Assembly: GCF_000783395.1 (NCBI RefSeq)
Contig: NZ_JSFK01000005.1
Coordinates: forward strand, 124,001-188,000
Reading direction: 5' to 3'
DNA length: 64,000 bases
Source: Pseudomonas chlororaphis
Lineage (GTDB): Bacteria; Pseudomonadota; Gammaproteobacteria; Pseudomonadales; Pseudomonadaceae
Below the pieces are notes generated by a model that saw nothing but the letters and a program-made list of their open reading frames with translations, ran no database searches and had not been told where the DNA came from. Each line of letters begins with the position of its first letter. The first letter of the stretch is position 1. Positions 25,574 through 34,011 of the stretch are shown piece by piece. Position numbers and translations under genes: made by a program.

Positions 25574-26701
25574 TCAGCTCTTTACGCGTACTTGCGAGAA
25601 GCACTCTCCTGATTGACTAACGGCCTTGCCACTCCAGACCGCTGATGGAATGCAGACGAGGCCATCAAACAGCAACCGAGCCGTGCGCATCAGTCCGCAC
25701 CCGACCAATCGCTCGTCCTGCAAGCGCAACGCCACAGTGAACTCGCCCGTCGGATGTTCGATCGACAGGCGTTTCACCTCGCCCTCCTCCACAACCGCCA
25801 TGTCCGCCGCCACACTGCCTTTGATCAGGCAGGCGGCAGCCACGCTGACCGCGCCGAACACGCCAATGCTGGTGTGGCAGCGATGGGGAATGAAACTGCG
25901 TGTGGTGATGGCCCCACCGACCTGCGGCGGTGCAATCAGGCACATTTTCGGCACGTTGCGCTGGCTCACATCGCCCAGGTTCATGCGCTGCCCCGCTTGC
26001 AGGCGGATGGACTCCAGACGCTGTTTCAGTGAAGCATTGACATCAAGTTGCGCGGGACTCTCATAGCCACTGCAACCAAGCTCTTGCGCGTTGATCAGCA
26101 CCACGGGCATGCCGTTATCGATGCAGGTCACGTCGACGCCGTCGATCACGTCCCGGGCGTTACCGGTCGGCAACATGGCACCGCAACTAGCGCCAGCGAC
26201 ATCCTCGAACTCGACAATCAACGGCGCGGCCTGCCCCGGCACGCCGTCGATACGCGCGTCGCCGTCGTAGCACACCTCACCATCAGACGTTGGCACATGG
26301 GCGATGGCGATCTGTCCGGTGTTTTCCATGTAGATCCGCACTGGGGTGAGGTCGGCTGTCGCCGCCACCAACCCGCGCTCGATGGCGAACGGACCGACAC
26401 CGGCGAGGATGTTTCCGCAGTTCTGACCGTAATCGACACGCGGCTCATCCACCAGCACCTGGGCGAAAAGGTAATCGACATCGGCACCCGCGCGGCTTGA
26501 CGGTCTGATGATCGCCACTTTGCTGGTCAGCGAATCAGCGCCGCCAATGCCGTCGATCTGCCGCGCATCCGGCGAGCCCATCACCGCCAGCAGCACGCGG
26601 TCTCGCAGCGCAGGTTGTTGCGGTAAATCGTCGGCCAGAAAGTAGGCACCTTTCGACGTACCGCCGCGCATCAGCAGACAGGGAATGCGGGTCTGCGCCA
26701 T
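25574..26701 (-). CDS. galD: 4-oxalomesaconate tautomerase GalD
   Basis: A 375-residue PrpF-type isomerase. Family segments: MRGGTSKGAYFL, GIGGADSLTSKVAIIRPS, DYGQNCGNILAGVGPFAIE with the catalytic cysteine, and LPTGNARDVIDG followed by a second cysteine region. GalD interconverts the keto and enol forms of 4-oxalomesaconate, the product of gallate ring cleavage. Its ribosome site GGGAG lies in the end of galC and the start is two bases after that stop, so it is the last gene of galB-galC-galD. The last dozen residues (QSGECFSQVRVKS) look like sequence read into the adjoining non-coding element. Confidence 0.93.
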   Translation of the reverse strand: MAQTRIPCLLMRGGTSKGAYFLADDLPQQPALRDRVLLAVMGSPDARQIDGIGGADSLTSKVAIIRPSSRAGADVDYLFAQVLVDEPRVDYGQNCGNILAGVGPFAIERGLVAATADLTPVRIYMENTGQIAIAHVPTSDGEVCYDGDARIDGVPGQAAPLIVEFEDVAGASCGAMLPTGNARDVIDGVDVTCIDNGMPVVLINAQELGCSGYESPAQLDVNASLKQRLESIRLQAGQRMNLGDVSQRNVPKMCLIAPPQVGGAITTRSFIPHRCHTSIGVFGAVSVAAACLIKGSVAADMAVVEEGEVKRLSIEHPTGEFTVALRLQDERLVGCGLMRTARLLFDGLVCIPSAVWSGKAVSQSGECFSQVRVKS

Positions 26702-26703
26702 GC

Positions 26704-27420
26704 TCAGTCTCCCAGTTCTTCAAGGCTGTCGACGTAACGCAAACCCTTTTCCGCCAGGCGCGCGCGCATGTTGTAGATGTCCAGACCCAGTTCGCCCTTG
26801 GCAAGGCGCAGGGCCTTCTGTTCCTCCAGGTCGGCGCGGGCGCGACTGGCTTCGACGACTTGCAGCAGCTCGGTGCGTCGCACGACCACCACACCATCGT
26901 CATCAGCAACCACCACATCACCCGGGTGCACCAGTTGCCCGCCGCACACCAGCGGCAGGTTGACCGAGCCCAGGGTTTCTTTAATTGTGCCTTGCGCGCT
27001 GATGGCGCGGGACCAGACCGGGAAGCCCATTTCGCGCAGGGTGTGGGTGTCGCGCACGCCCGCATCAATTACCAGCGCCCGAACGCCGTGGGCTTTGAGC
27101 GAGGTGGCCAGCAGGTCGCCAAAGTAGCCGTCGGTACACGGCGAACTTGGCGCAACCACGAGAATATCGCCGGGCCGGCATTGTTCGACGGCCACATGGA
27201 ACATCCAGTTGTCACCCGGCGCAACCAGCACCGTGACGGCTGAACCACTGATCACTGTGCCCTGCTGAATGGGTCTGATCGAAGTCGCGAACAGGCCTTT
27301 GCGACCCTGCGCTTCATGAATGGTCGCCACGCCGAAGCGTTTCAACTCATCGATTAGCGCTGCTTCGGCGCGCTGAATATTGCGCACGACAACGCCTGTC
27401 TTGCCGATATGTGCGCTCAT
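26704..27420 (-). CDS. galC: 4-carboxy-4-hydroxy-2-oxoadipate aldolase GalC
   Basis: A 238-residue aldolase of the RraA-like/HMG family (class II). Markers are [14 protein letters not shown], the [21 protein letters not shown] segment, [27 protein letters not shown] with the metal- and pyruvate-binding Gly, Asp and Arg residues, and [18 protein letters not shown]. The reaction splits 4-carboxy-4-hydroxy-2-oxoadipate to pyruvate and oxaloacetate, the final step of gallate breakdown. Its ATG overlaps the galB stop (ATGA), a sign of translational coupling. Confidence 0.93.
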   Translation of the reverse strand: MSAHIGKTGVVVRNIQRAEAALIDELKRFGVATIHEAQGRKGLFATSIRPIQQGTVISGSAVTVLVAPGDNWMFHVAVEQCRPGDILVVAPSSPCTDGYFGDLLATSLKAHGVRALVIDAGVRDTHTLREMGFPVWSRAISAQGTIKETLGSVNLPLVCGGQLVHPGDVVVADDDGVVVVRRTELLQVVEASRARADLEEQKALRLAKGELGLDIYNMRARLAEKGLRYVDSLEELGD

Positions 27421-28151
27421 CCCAGATTCTCCGTGACACGCGGGAAAATACTCTGGTAACCCTCGGCATAGACGATGTTACGGGTTGAGGTGATCCCGAC
27501 ATTACGTTTGGCTTGCACACCGCGTTGCAGGGCAACGCGCGTGTAGTACTCCCACAAATGCTCCTGCCCGGCCATGCACTGGATTGCTGCGTACTTCTTG
27601 TCCCAGACATCAGTGATGTCGAGCAGCACATCGGGGCGCCATTCGCATTGCTCGGGCTGGTGCGGCTCGAAACTGTAGACCGGCGGTGCGCCGACGATTT
27701 TCTCACCCGGTTTATAGCCTTCGGCCTGGGCGATGATGCGCGCCTCCTGCGTGAGGTTCATGGCCAGCGGGTGATCGTAATTGTACGGGTCCTTGAGCGA
27801 GTGACTGAGAACGAACTCCGGTTGCACCCGGCGAAAAACATCGGCCAGACGGAACAAGGTTTCCTTGTCCGCGCGCATCGGGTAATCGCCGATATCGAAG
27901 AACTCGACACTGGCTCCGAGAATGTCGGCGGCGGCCTGAGCCTCTTCGCGACGTGCGGCTTTGACCTTGTCTTCGCTCATCTCGCCCTTGCGCCACAACT
28001 TGGCGGATTCGCCGCGCTCACCGAACGACAGGCAGACGATGTGAACGTGGTAACCCTGCTGGGCATGCAGAGCGATGGCGCCACCGGCACGCCAGACAAA
28101 ATCGGCTGAGTGGGCGCTGACAACCAGCGCGTTTTTGGTTGAATCGATCAT
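27417..28151 (-). CDS. galB: 4-oxalomesaconate hydratase GalB (PIG-L family)
   Basis: 244 residues of the PIG-L/LmbE fold: [15 protein letters not shown] in place of the usual AHPDDE metal site, [21 protein letters not shown] and [16 protein letters not shown] with the third metal ligand. The AHSAD variant fits GalB, a hydratase, rather than the deacetylase members. It converts enol 4-oxalomesaconate to 4-carboxy-4-hydroxy-2-oxoadipate. Start ATG 28151 has GAGGAG before it; an in-frame start 11 codons upstream is less supported. It is first in the galB-C-D unit and divergent from galR. Confidence 0.93.
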   Translation of the reverse strand: MIDSTKNALVVSAHSADFVWRAGGAIALHAQQGYHVHIVCLSFGERGESAKLWRKGEMSEDKVKAARREEAQAAADILGASVEFFDIGDYPMRADKETLFRLADVFRRVQPEFVLSHSLKDPYNYDHPLAMNLTQEARIIAQAEGYKPGEKIVGAPPVYSFEPHQPEQCEWRPDVLLDITDVWDKKYAAIQCMAGQEHLWEYYTRVALQRGVQAKRNVGITSTRNIVYAEGYQSIFPRVTENLG

Positions 28152-28209
28152 TGCGGATTCTCCTCTTACGTTGCGAAAGAGCATCGCATCGCACCCCGCC
28201 GACGGAGTA

Positions 28210-28237
28210 ATGCGTTCGAGTGTTCGAGGTATGCGTT
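28210..28237. promoter_or_regulatory. direct repeats in the galB/galR divergent promoter region
   Basis: ATGCGTT occurs at 28210-28216 and 28231-28237, and GTTCGAG at 28214-28220 and 28222-28228, in the 156-base gap between galB and galR. This is where GalR must act. The repeats are candidate binding units; I cannot confirm that they match a known GalR site. Confidence 0.4.
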
Positions 28238-28307
28238 TTTTTTATTGCCACTCAAACATGCCGGCGGCATAGTCGCCTGAACCGCCGATCCGCAGAGTCC
28301 TCGCCCG

Positions 28308-29543
28308 ATGGAAAACCCCGAACTGCCAAATCTGATGCACGTGCGTGCCTTCGTCCGCGTAGCTGATCACGGCAGCGTCTCCAAAGCATCAGTCGCGCTG
28401 TACCGAGCGCAATCAGTGGTCACCCGCTCCATATCGGAATTTGAAGCCCGCCTGGGCGTGACGCTGTTCGAGCGCCACGCCAACGGTATGCGTCTGACCA
28501 ATTTCGGAGAGCGTTTGCTGCCCCGAGCGCGACGGGTGCTGGCGGAGCTTGGGAGCGTGCCGACATTGCTCGGCCTAAGCGAAAAAGCCGCGATTGAACC
28601 GCTTTATCTGTTCCAGGCGCGACGCCTGCAAGTGTTCATCAAACTCTGTGAAACCCAGCACATGCAGACAGTGGCCAACCTGCTGGGGCTGAGTCAGCCT
28701 GCGGTCAGTTCGACGCTGAAAGTCCTCGAAAACGGCTGCGGCCAATCGCTGTTCGAGCGCACGCCACGCGGCTTGCAGCCGACCCGCGCCAGTCATGACA
28801 TCCTGTTTGCAATCCGCCGTGCGCTGAACGAGTTGCGCCATATCGACACCGACATCACCGCCCTTCGCGGCGCCTTGCACGGTGTTGTGCACGTCGGTGC
28901 CCTGCCCCTCGGCCGCACGCGCATCCTGCCCGAGGCCATCGTGCGCCTGATGGCAGAGCATCCCGGCATTCAAGTGATCACCAATGAAAGTCCCTTCGAC
29001 CTGCTGGCGACCGAGTTGCGTGCCGGCGATGTGGATTTCATTTTGGGTGCGCTGCGTTCATCGACCTATGCCAGCGACCTGGTCGGCGAGTCACTGCTGA
29101 CGGAAGAAATGGTCGTGCTTGCGCGGCGTGATCATCCGCTCTGCGGCAACGGCGATTTGCAGAATCATCTGGGCAACGCGCGCTGGGTATTGCCTCGCGC
29201 CGGCTCACCGGCGCGGACGATGCTCGAGGAATGCTTCGCCGGTTTCGGCATTCCTGCGCCTTCCCCGGTTGTGGAAAGCGCCGACATGGCAATCATTCGC
29301 GGACTGTTGTTACGCTCGGACATGCTCGCGGCTGTGTCAGCGCATCAACTGGAACAGGAAATTGCTAGCGGCGAGTTGTGCATTTTGCCGCTGGAATTGA
29401 AACAGACCGCCAGAGCCATTGGCCTGACCTACCGCAGCGGCTGCCTGCACTCACCGGTGGCGCAGGCGTTGATGGAAATGATCCGCCGGGTGATCCGAAC
29501 TCAGGCCAATGAGGCGCTTAAAGCAGGTTCAACGGATAGCTGA
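28308..29543 (+). CDS. galR: GalR, LysR-family activator of gallate genes, with duplicated HTH
   Basis: 411 residues, about 100 longer than a standard LysR regulator. The extra length is a second helix-turn-helix: residues about 8-66 read NLMHVRAFVRVADHGSVSKASVALYRAQSVVTRSISEFEARLG, and residues about 108-166 repeat the pattern as RRLQVFIKLCETQHMQTVANLLGLSQPAVSSTLKVLENGCG. The effector domain follows from about 190. Position within gal genes and synteny with P. putida (galD-C-B-R-P-A-T) identify it as GalR. It lies divergent from galB and its 3' end overlaps the porin remnant on the other strand by 26 bases. Confidence 0.9.
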   Translation: MENPELPNLMHVRAFVRVADHGSVSKASVALYRAQSVVTRSISEFEARLGVTLFERHANGMRLTNFGERLLPRARRVLAELGSVPTLLGLSEKAAIEPLYLFQARRLQVFIKLCETQHMQTVANLLGLSQPAVSSTLKVLENGCGQSLFERTPRGLQPTRASHDILFAIRRALNELRHIDTDITALRGALHGVVHVGALPLGRTRILPEAIVRLMAEHPGIQVITNESPFDLLATELRAGDVDFILGALRSSTYASDLVGESLLTEEMVVLARRDHPLCGNGDLQNHLGNARWVLPRAGSPARTMLEECFAGFGIPAPSPVVESADMAIIRGLLLRSDMLAAVSAHQLEQEIASGELCILPLELKQTARAIGLTYRSGCLHSPVAQALMEMIRRVIRTQANEALKAGSTDS

Positions 29544-29700
29544 TGATCAAGCGATTCTCGTCGAACTCATTGCTGCTGTAATCGCGGCGAATGCTCGAGT
29601 TGCGCCAGCGCAGGTTGAGGTTCTTGAACGCACCGCTTTGCAGTGTGTAGCCACGATTGGAGCCCAGCGTCCAGTCACCCAGTGGTTGGCAATGAACCAA
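29518..29700 (-). pseudogene. 3' remnant of an OprD-family porin gene (expected galP)
   Basis: The frame ending at 29518 encodes RGYTLQSGAFKNLNLRWRNS and ENRLIISYPLNLL, the last two strands and C-terminus of OprD-type porins. Only about 50 codons are recognisable; the ORF continues to an ATG at 29820 but that part shows no porin sequence in any frame I checked. Intact OprD porins have about 420 residues. In P. putida the outer-membrane porin galP lies exactly here, between galR and galA (known). The gene has lost about 90 percent of its length, leaving a non-functional tail. Confidence 0.8.
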
Positions 29701-29871
29701 GTAATCTGACCGCCACGAAAGGTTTGTGGCAACCAGCGACCGTCGTCGGAACGCAATATCGGCAACACTGGCATCCACTCGCCGAGCTACGCCCGCATGA
29801 GCCGGGCGCAGTGAAGTCATTCAAGGGTGTTGCGAAGCGGCCCGGAGCGAGCCACCGATGACGCCGTGTCG

Positions 29872-31134
29872 TTAGCGTGGGGCCTTGCCCGCTACCGAAT
29901 AGAGCACCTGCTGATTACGGGTTTTCATGAATTCCTCAAGGCTTTGTCCGCGCATTGCCGCGTAGATCTGCAGATTCGGCACCCCGACCACGGCAGCGAG
30001 TTTTTCCAGCACGAAAAAAATCGCCCCGTAGTGAATCAATCCGCGCCAGTCGCGGCGGCGCAGCAGATCCCGCTCTTCATCACTCAGTCCTGCTTCATCG
30101 AACAGCGCCTCGGGTTGGTCAAGGAAACGCTGACGCCAGTGCGGCTCGATCATGCGATGCAAAAACTTGTTCAACCGATAGCCCTTGGCGCTGCGTTCCA
30201 GGGTGAACGGATAGGTGCCTTCGAGCTTCTCGATACCCGCCAACTGATGCTGCATGTGCTGCAAGTGCCGCGCAATGACGTCGACGGGAACGGGCCGATC
30301 CTGATTTTCCAGCAACAGTGTGGCAATGCCGGTCATCGACGGCAGGTAGTAATCCTGGTGCAGGTTTTTCACTGTGGCCGACAGCGCGCCGCGCATGATC
30401 AGCCAGGTGATCACTTCCGAACCTTCCATGCCCCCCAGCGCGGCGTACTCGGCGTGGGTCATTTCGGTCAGGCGCTCGGGATCATTGACCAACAGATCAA
30501 TGAACTGCTGGTCCCACTCCGGGTTGTTGAAACCACAGCGTTCGCCGTGCACCTGGTGGGAAACGCCGCCGGTCGCGACGATGGCCACTTTCAAGTCCTC
30601 GGGGTAGCTTTCGATCGCCCGGCGCAGCGCCTGGCCCAACTTGTAGCAGCGCCGCGCACTCGGCACCGGGAACTGCAACACGCCAACCTGCAGCGGCACG
30701 ATCTCCACCGGCCAGTCCGGCTCGCACGGCAACAGCGCCGACATCGGTGAGAAGAAGCCATGATCGAGCGGCTTGTCACGGAAGAAACTCATGTCGAATT
30801 CATCCGCTACCAGGCTCTCTCCGATGTGCCGCGACAGCGCCGCATGGCCAGCGATCCCCGGCAACTCGCGTGGATTACCGCCCTCATCGGCGACTTCGTA
30901 ACGCTCATCGACACCGAGGCAAAATGCACCATAGTGATCAAAGAAAAACGACGTCACGTGGTCATTGAAGATATAGAACAGCACATCCGGCTGCTGCTCC
31001 TTCAGCCACACCTTGATCGGCTCGAAGCCACGGAAGATCGGCGCCCAGGCGGCCTCATGCTGCTTGTCGTGATCAACCGCAAAGCCGATGGTCGGGGTGT
31101 GAGATACAGCAAGGCCACCAATGATGCGTGCCAT
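29872..31134 (-). CDS. galA: gallate dioxygenase GalA
   Basis: A 420-residue extradiol dioxygenase, the same length as P. putida GalA. It is a fusion: residues 1 to about 280 form the LigB-like catalytic domain with iron ligands His12 (SHTP) and His59 (NDHV), plus VATGGVSHQVHG, and about 290-420 form a LigA-like small domain (YRLNKFLHRMIEPHWRQRFLD, RRDWRGLIHYGAIFFVLEKLAA). It opens the ring of gallate between C4 and C5 to give 4-oxalomesaconate. An AAGGAA site precedes the ATG. It lies 24 bases after galT on the same strand. Confidence 0.95.
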   Translation of the reverse strand: MARIIGGLAVSHTPTIGFAVDHDKQHEAAWAPIFRGFEPIKVWLKEQQPDVLFYIFNDHVTSFFFDHYGAFCLGVDERYEVADEGGNPRELPGIAGHAALSRHIGESLVADEFDMSFFRDKPLDHGFFSPMSALLPCEPDWPVEIVPLQVGVLQFPVPSARRCYKLGQALRRAIESYPEDLKVAIVATGGVSHQVHGERCGFNNPEWDQQFIDLLVNDPERLTEMTHAEYAALGGMEGSEVITWLIMRGALSATVKNLHQDYYLPSMTGIATLLLENQDRPVPVDVIARHLQHMQHQLAGIEKLEGTYPFTLERSAKGYRLNKFLHRMIEPHWRQRFLDQPEALFDEAGLSDEERDLLRRRDWRGLIHYGAIFFVLEKLAAVVGVPNLQIYAAMRGQSLEEFMKTRNQQVLYSVAGKAPR

Positions 31135-31158
31135 AACGAGTTCCTTTGTCGAAAAAGA

Positions 31159-32496
31159 TTAATGCGTCAGCAAGGCCCGATTGACTCGGCGCCGTGCATG
31201 ACCGTTGGCCAGGATCGCCAGTGCAGCGATAAAGGCAGGCACGCTCAACAGGGCAAACAGCAGCGGCAACCCCAGCCCAAGGCTGAGCACCGCGCCACCG
31301 ATGAGTGAACCAAAGATAGCCCCGAAGCGGCCGATACCCAGCATCCAGCTGACGCCGGTGGCGCGGCAATCTGTCGGGTAGTACCCCGGCGCGAAAGCAT
31401 TGAGGCCGGTTTGCGCCCCACTCATGCAGAAACCTGCCGCCACCACGCCGAACGCCAGCAGACTGGATTCGAGGCTGAAGGCGCCCAGCAGCAGAATGAA
31501 AGCGCCACCCAGTGCGTAGGACGTGGCAATTACCGCGTTCGGATTACGCCGGTCCATCGCCCAGCCAACTGCGATGGCGCCGACGGTACCGCCAATCTGG
31601 AACAGGCCGGTGATGGTCGCGGCGCGTTCGATGGACAGCCCACCTTCACGCAGCAGGGTCGGCATCCAGCCCATGGTCAGGTAGATCACCAGCAACCCCA
31701 TGAAGTAAGTCGCCCACAAAGCGAGCGTGCCGAAGCGATAGCTTTCGGTGAACAACAAGCGCAGCGGTGCTTTTTGCTGAACCTGCGGTTCGGCGATGAC
31801 GAATTTCGTCGCTGCGCTGAACGTGCCGCCCAGCTTGTTCAGCACCTTGGCAATCTGGCTGGCGGGCGCGTTGCGTGCAGCGAGAAAACGCGCCGACTCA
31901 GGCAGCAACAGCCACATCAAGGGCAGCAGCAACATCGGCAGAATCCCGCCGGCGAGCAACACCGACTGCCAGCCGTGATGGGGAATCAACCACGCGGCGA
32001 GAAATCCGCCCAGCCCCGACCCCATGTTGAACCCGGTGAACATGATCGTGATGAACAGTGACCGATTGCGTTCCGGCAAATACTCGGACAGCAGTGTGGT
32101 GGTGTTGGGCAACGCTGCGCCCAGCGCCACACCGGTCAGCAGACGCAAGGCAGCCAGCTCGTAGGGATTGCGCGCAAAGGCGCAGGCCAGGCTCAGCACG
32201 CTGAAGCCAGTCACTGCCGTCAGTAGCACCTTTTTGCGGCCGATTCGGTCGGCGTAAGGGCCAGCGGTCAGCGCGCCGATCGCCAGCCCAACCATGCCCG
32301 CGCTCATCACCGGGCCAAACGCCGCTTTCGAAAGCCCCCACTCTTGAATCAGCGAGGGGGCAATAAACCCCATCACCGCGACGTCGAAGCCATCGAAAAG
32401 CACTATGAAAAAACATAAACCCATAATCAGCCACTGGTACGGCACCACTTTTCGATTGTCGATCCACGCTTTGATATCGACCGTTTCACTACTCAT
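31159..32496 (-). CDS. galT: gallate transporter GalT (aromatic acid:H+ symporter, MFS)
   Basis: A 445-residue MFS protein of the aromatic acid:H+ symporter family like PcaK and BenK. Helix 1 has DGFDVAVMGFIAPSL with the acidic D-x-x-D pattern of that family, loop 2-3 is GPYADRIGRKKVLL, helix 4 region RLLTGVALGAALPN, and the second-half motif WAMDRRNPNAVIA. AAGGTG precedes the ATG. Being first in the galT-galA unit of a gallate cluster identifies the substrate as gallate (synteny with P. putida galT). Confidence 0.92.
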   Translation of the reverse strand: MSSETVDIKAWIDNRKVVPYQWLIMGLCFFIVLFDGFDVAVMGFIAPSLIQEWGLSKAAFGPVMSAGMVGLAIGALTAGPYADRIGRKKVLLTAVTGFSVLSLACAFARNPYELAALRLLTGVALGAALPNTTTLLSEYLPERNRSLFITIMFTGFNMGSGLGGFLAAWLIPHHGWQSVLLAGGILPMLLLPLMWLLLPESARFLAARNAPASQIAKVLNKLGGTFSAATKFVIAEPQVQQKAPLRLLFTESYRFGTLALWATYFMGLLVIYLTMGWMPTLLREGGLSIERAATITGLFQIGGTVGAIAVGWAMDRRNPNAVIATSYALGGAFILLLGAFSLESSLLAFGVVAAGFCMSGAQTGLNAFAPGYYPTDCRATGVSWMLGIGRFGAIFGSLIGGAVLSLGLGLPLLFALLSVPAFIAALAILANGHARRRVNRALLTH

Positions 32497-32823
32497 GCTG
32501 TCACCTTCTTATTTTTGTAGAAGTCCCGACGGACAAGGCCTGTAAGTAGACCGTCCACGCTGAACGATGGAGGTGACTGTAAAGCCGCAGGTATACCGCC
32601 CGCCTCTGGGAAATCCTTAAGCAGGTATCGGTTTTTCTTATCGGGGATCAACAAAGATAAACAGAGCGTGGTAGAGCAAGGGTTGATGACCGTGGCGCGA
32701 GCGGCCGCTAGAGGATGACAAAATACCAACAGCCCTTATGTAACCCGAAAACACGCCGATACCGTGCTGCAGCACGGAAGCACCGCAGCAGCACTGACTC
32801 CCTAGAAGGAAGGAACCCGATCA
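32497..32823. other. intergenic region upstream of galT and the small membrane protein gene
   Basis: 327 bases between two divergent genes. It must hold the galT promoter on one side; a short GGTATACC palindrome lies near 32590-32597. I see no other structure, ORF or repeat that I can support. Confidence 0.4.
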
Positions 32824-33285
32824 ATGTTGGAACACCTCTGGCGCAGCATCCACTCCCCGGACTACTTCCCCAACGTACTGGAGTGGATGCTCCATATTCT
32901 CCTCAGCCCGTTCATGGTGATCATGTGCCTGATGGTCGGGGCGCTGGCCGGCAAATGGTGGAGAGCACTGCCCTACGGCAGTCTGACTTGTTATGTGGTC
33001 TTTCTGAGCCGGTCTTCTTTCTATCGGTGGGATAGCATTTTCCCCTTAGCCGGCCTGCCTGCGCTGGCGATAGATGGCGCACTGCTTGCGCTGCTCGGCT
33101 TTTATTTGAAAGGCGTACTCAGAACCCGCGCAGAAGCAAAACCCGAAGGCCATTGGCTGCGCAGGCTTTATCAAGGCCTTAAGGTCGTTATGCTGACAAT
33201 CATGGTGATGTTCTGGGCAGTCGTCGTGCTGTTTGTCGTGGTCTTCACTGTCTCGATCGCTACCCAACCGTCATTGGCGCACTGA
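32824..33285 (+). CDS. small multi-pass membrane protein of unknown function
   Basis: 153 residues with four probable membrane helices: LHILLSPFMVIMCLMVGAL, a middle pair around LTCYVVFL and ALAIDGALLALLGFYL, and VVMLTIMVMFWAVVVLFVVVFTVSI near the end. The start at ATG 32824 follows AAGGAAGG. It sits alone between galT and the sigma factor gene. I do not recognise the family and its neighbours say nothing about function. Confidence 0.65.
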   Translation: MLEHLWRSIHSPDYFPNVLEWMLHILLSPFMVIMCLMVGALAGKWWRALPYGSLTCYVVFLSRSSFYRWDSIFPLAGLPALAIDGALLALLGFYLKGVLRTRAEAKPEGHWLRRLYQGLKVVMLTIMVMFWAVVVLFVVVFTVSIATQPSLAH

Positions 33286-33452
33286 GCAGCCTTCTGCTGG
33301 CCAGGGTCTGTACGAAAAAGTGCCCGCTGGCTAGCGTTCAAATCGTCCAGACGCTGGATGCATTCTTTCACTCGCGGCCCCTACCGGGTGACGCCATTCG
33401 CACCAATGCGAACGCTGAACGCTTCGTATTTGCCTAAGGCCTGTCGCCTGAG

Positions 33453-33476
33453 TAGAATGAGATTAATTATCAATCA
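33453..33476 (+). promoter_or_regulatory. candidate Fur box upstream of the sigma factor gene
   Basis: AATGAGATTAATTATCAATC resembles the 19-base Fur consensus of alternating NATWAT units. It lies 20-40 bases before the ATG at 33496 of a FecI-type sigma gene, where Fur repression is the rule. The match is partial. Confidence 0.5.
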
Positions 33477-33495
33477 TGTACTTTCCGGGGATTCG

Positions 33496-34011
33496 ATGCG
33501 CAGCGATGAAACGCTAGGTACTGCAGATCTGGGGCTGCTCTATCGCACCCACCATTCGTGGTTGCACGGCTGGCTGATCCGACGCATTGGATGTCGCGAT
33601 AACGCAGCAGATTTGGCGCAGGACACCTTCGTGCGTCTGCTCAAATCCCGTCAGTCCAGCCCCTTGCGCGAACCACGTGCCTATTTGAGCAGTATCGCCC
33701 GCGGACTGATGATTGATCAGTATCGTCGTCGCGAACTCGAGCGTGCCTACCTGGAAAGCGTCACGTTGCTGCCTCAACACGAAGTTCCCTCGGAAGAAAG
33801 CCGGTTGCTGATTCTTGATGCGCTGGAGCGCATAGACCGCATGCTCAGTATGCTTAAACCAAGGGTTCGACAGGCGTTTTTATTCGCCCGACTCGACGGT
33901 CTGACGTGCGCGCAAATAGCCGAAAAGCTGGGTGTTTCCCGCGCGACGATTGAGCGCGACCTGGCCACGGCCCTGCAACACTGCTATCGCTTGCGTTATG
34001 TCGAGGCCTGA
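33496..34011 (+). CDS. ECF RNA polymerase sigma factor, FecI/iron-starvation type
   Basis: 171 residues. Region 2 is LYRTHHSWLHGWLIRRIGCRDNAADLAQDTFVRLL with YLSSIARGLMIDQYRRRELE; region 4 is LSMLKPRVRQAFLFARLDGLTCAQIAEKLGVSRATIERDL, a helix-turn-helix for the -35 element. The group directs transcription of siderophore receptor genes. The start at ATG 33496 has GGGG before it. It overlaps the anti-sigma gene by 14 bases and is followed by a receptor gene, the standard FecI-FecR-receptor arrangement. The signal comes through the receptor and FecR (family knowledge). Confidence 0.93.
   Translation: MRSDETLGTADLGLLYRTHHSWLHGWLIRRIGCRDNAADLAQDTFVRLLKSRQSSPLREPRAYLSSIARGLMIDQYRRRELERAYLESVTLLPQHEVPSEESRLLILDALERIDRMLSMLKPRVRQAFLFARLDGLTCAQIAEKLGVSRATIERDLATALQHCYRLRYVEA

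Noticed and set aside
26535..27068. 177-codon minus-strand frame across the galC/galD junction
   Set aside because: Out of frame with both GalC and GalD, which have clear family motifs; arginine- and cysteine-rich shadow.
29547..29774. Alternative minus-strand frame across the galP remnant
   Set aside because: It has no OprD-like sequence; only the frame ending at 29518 matches the porin C-terminus.
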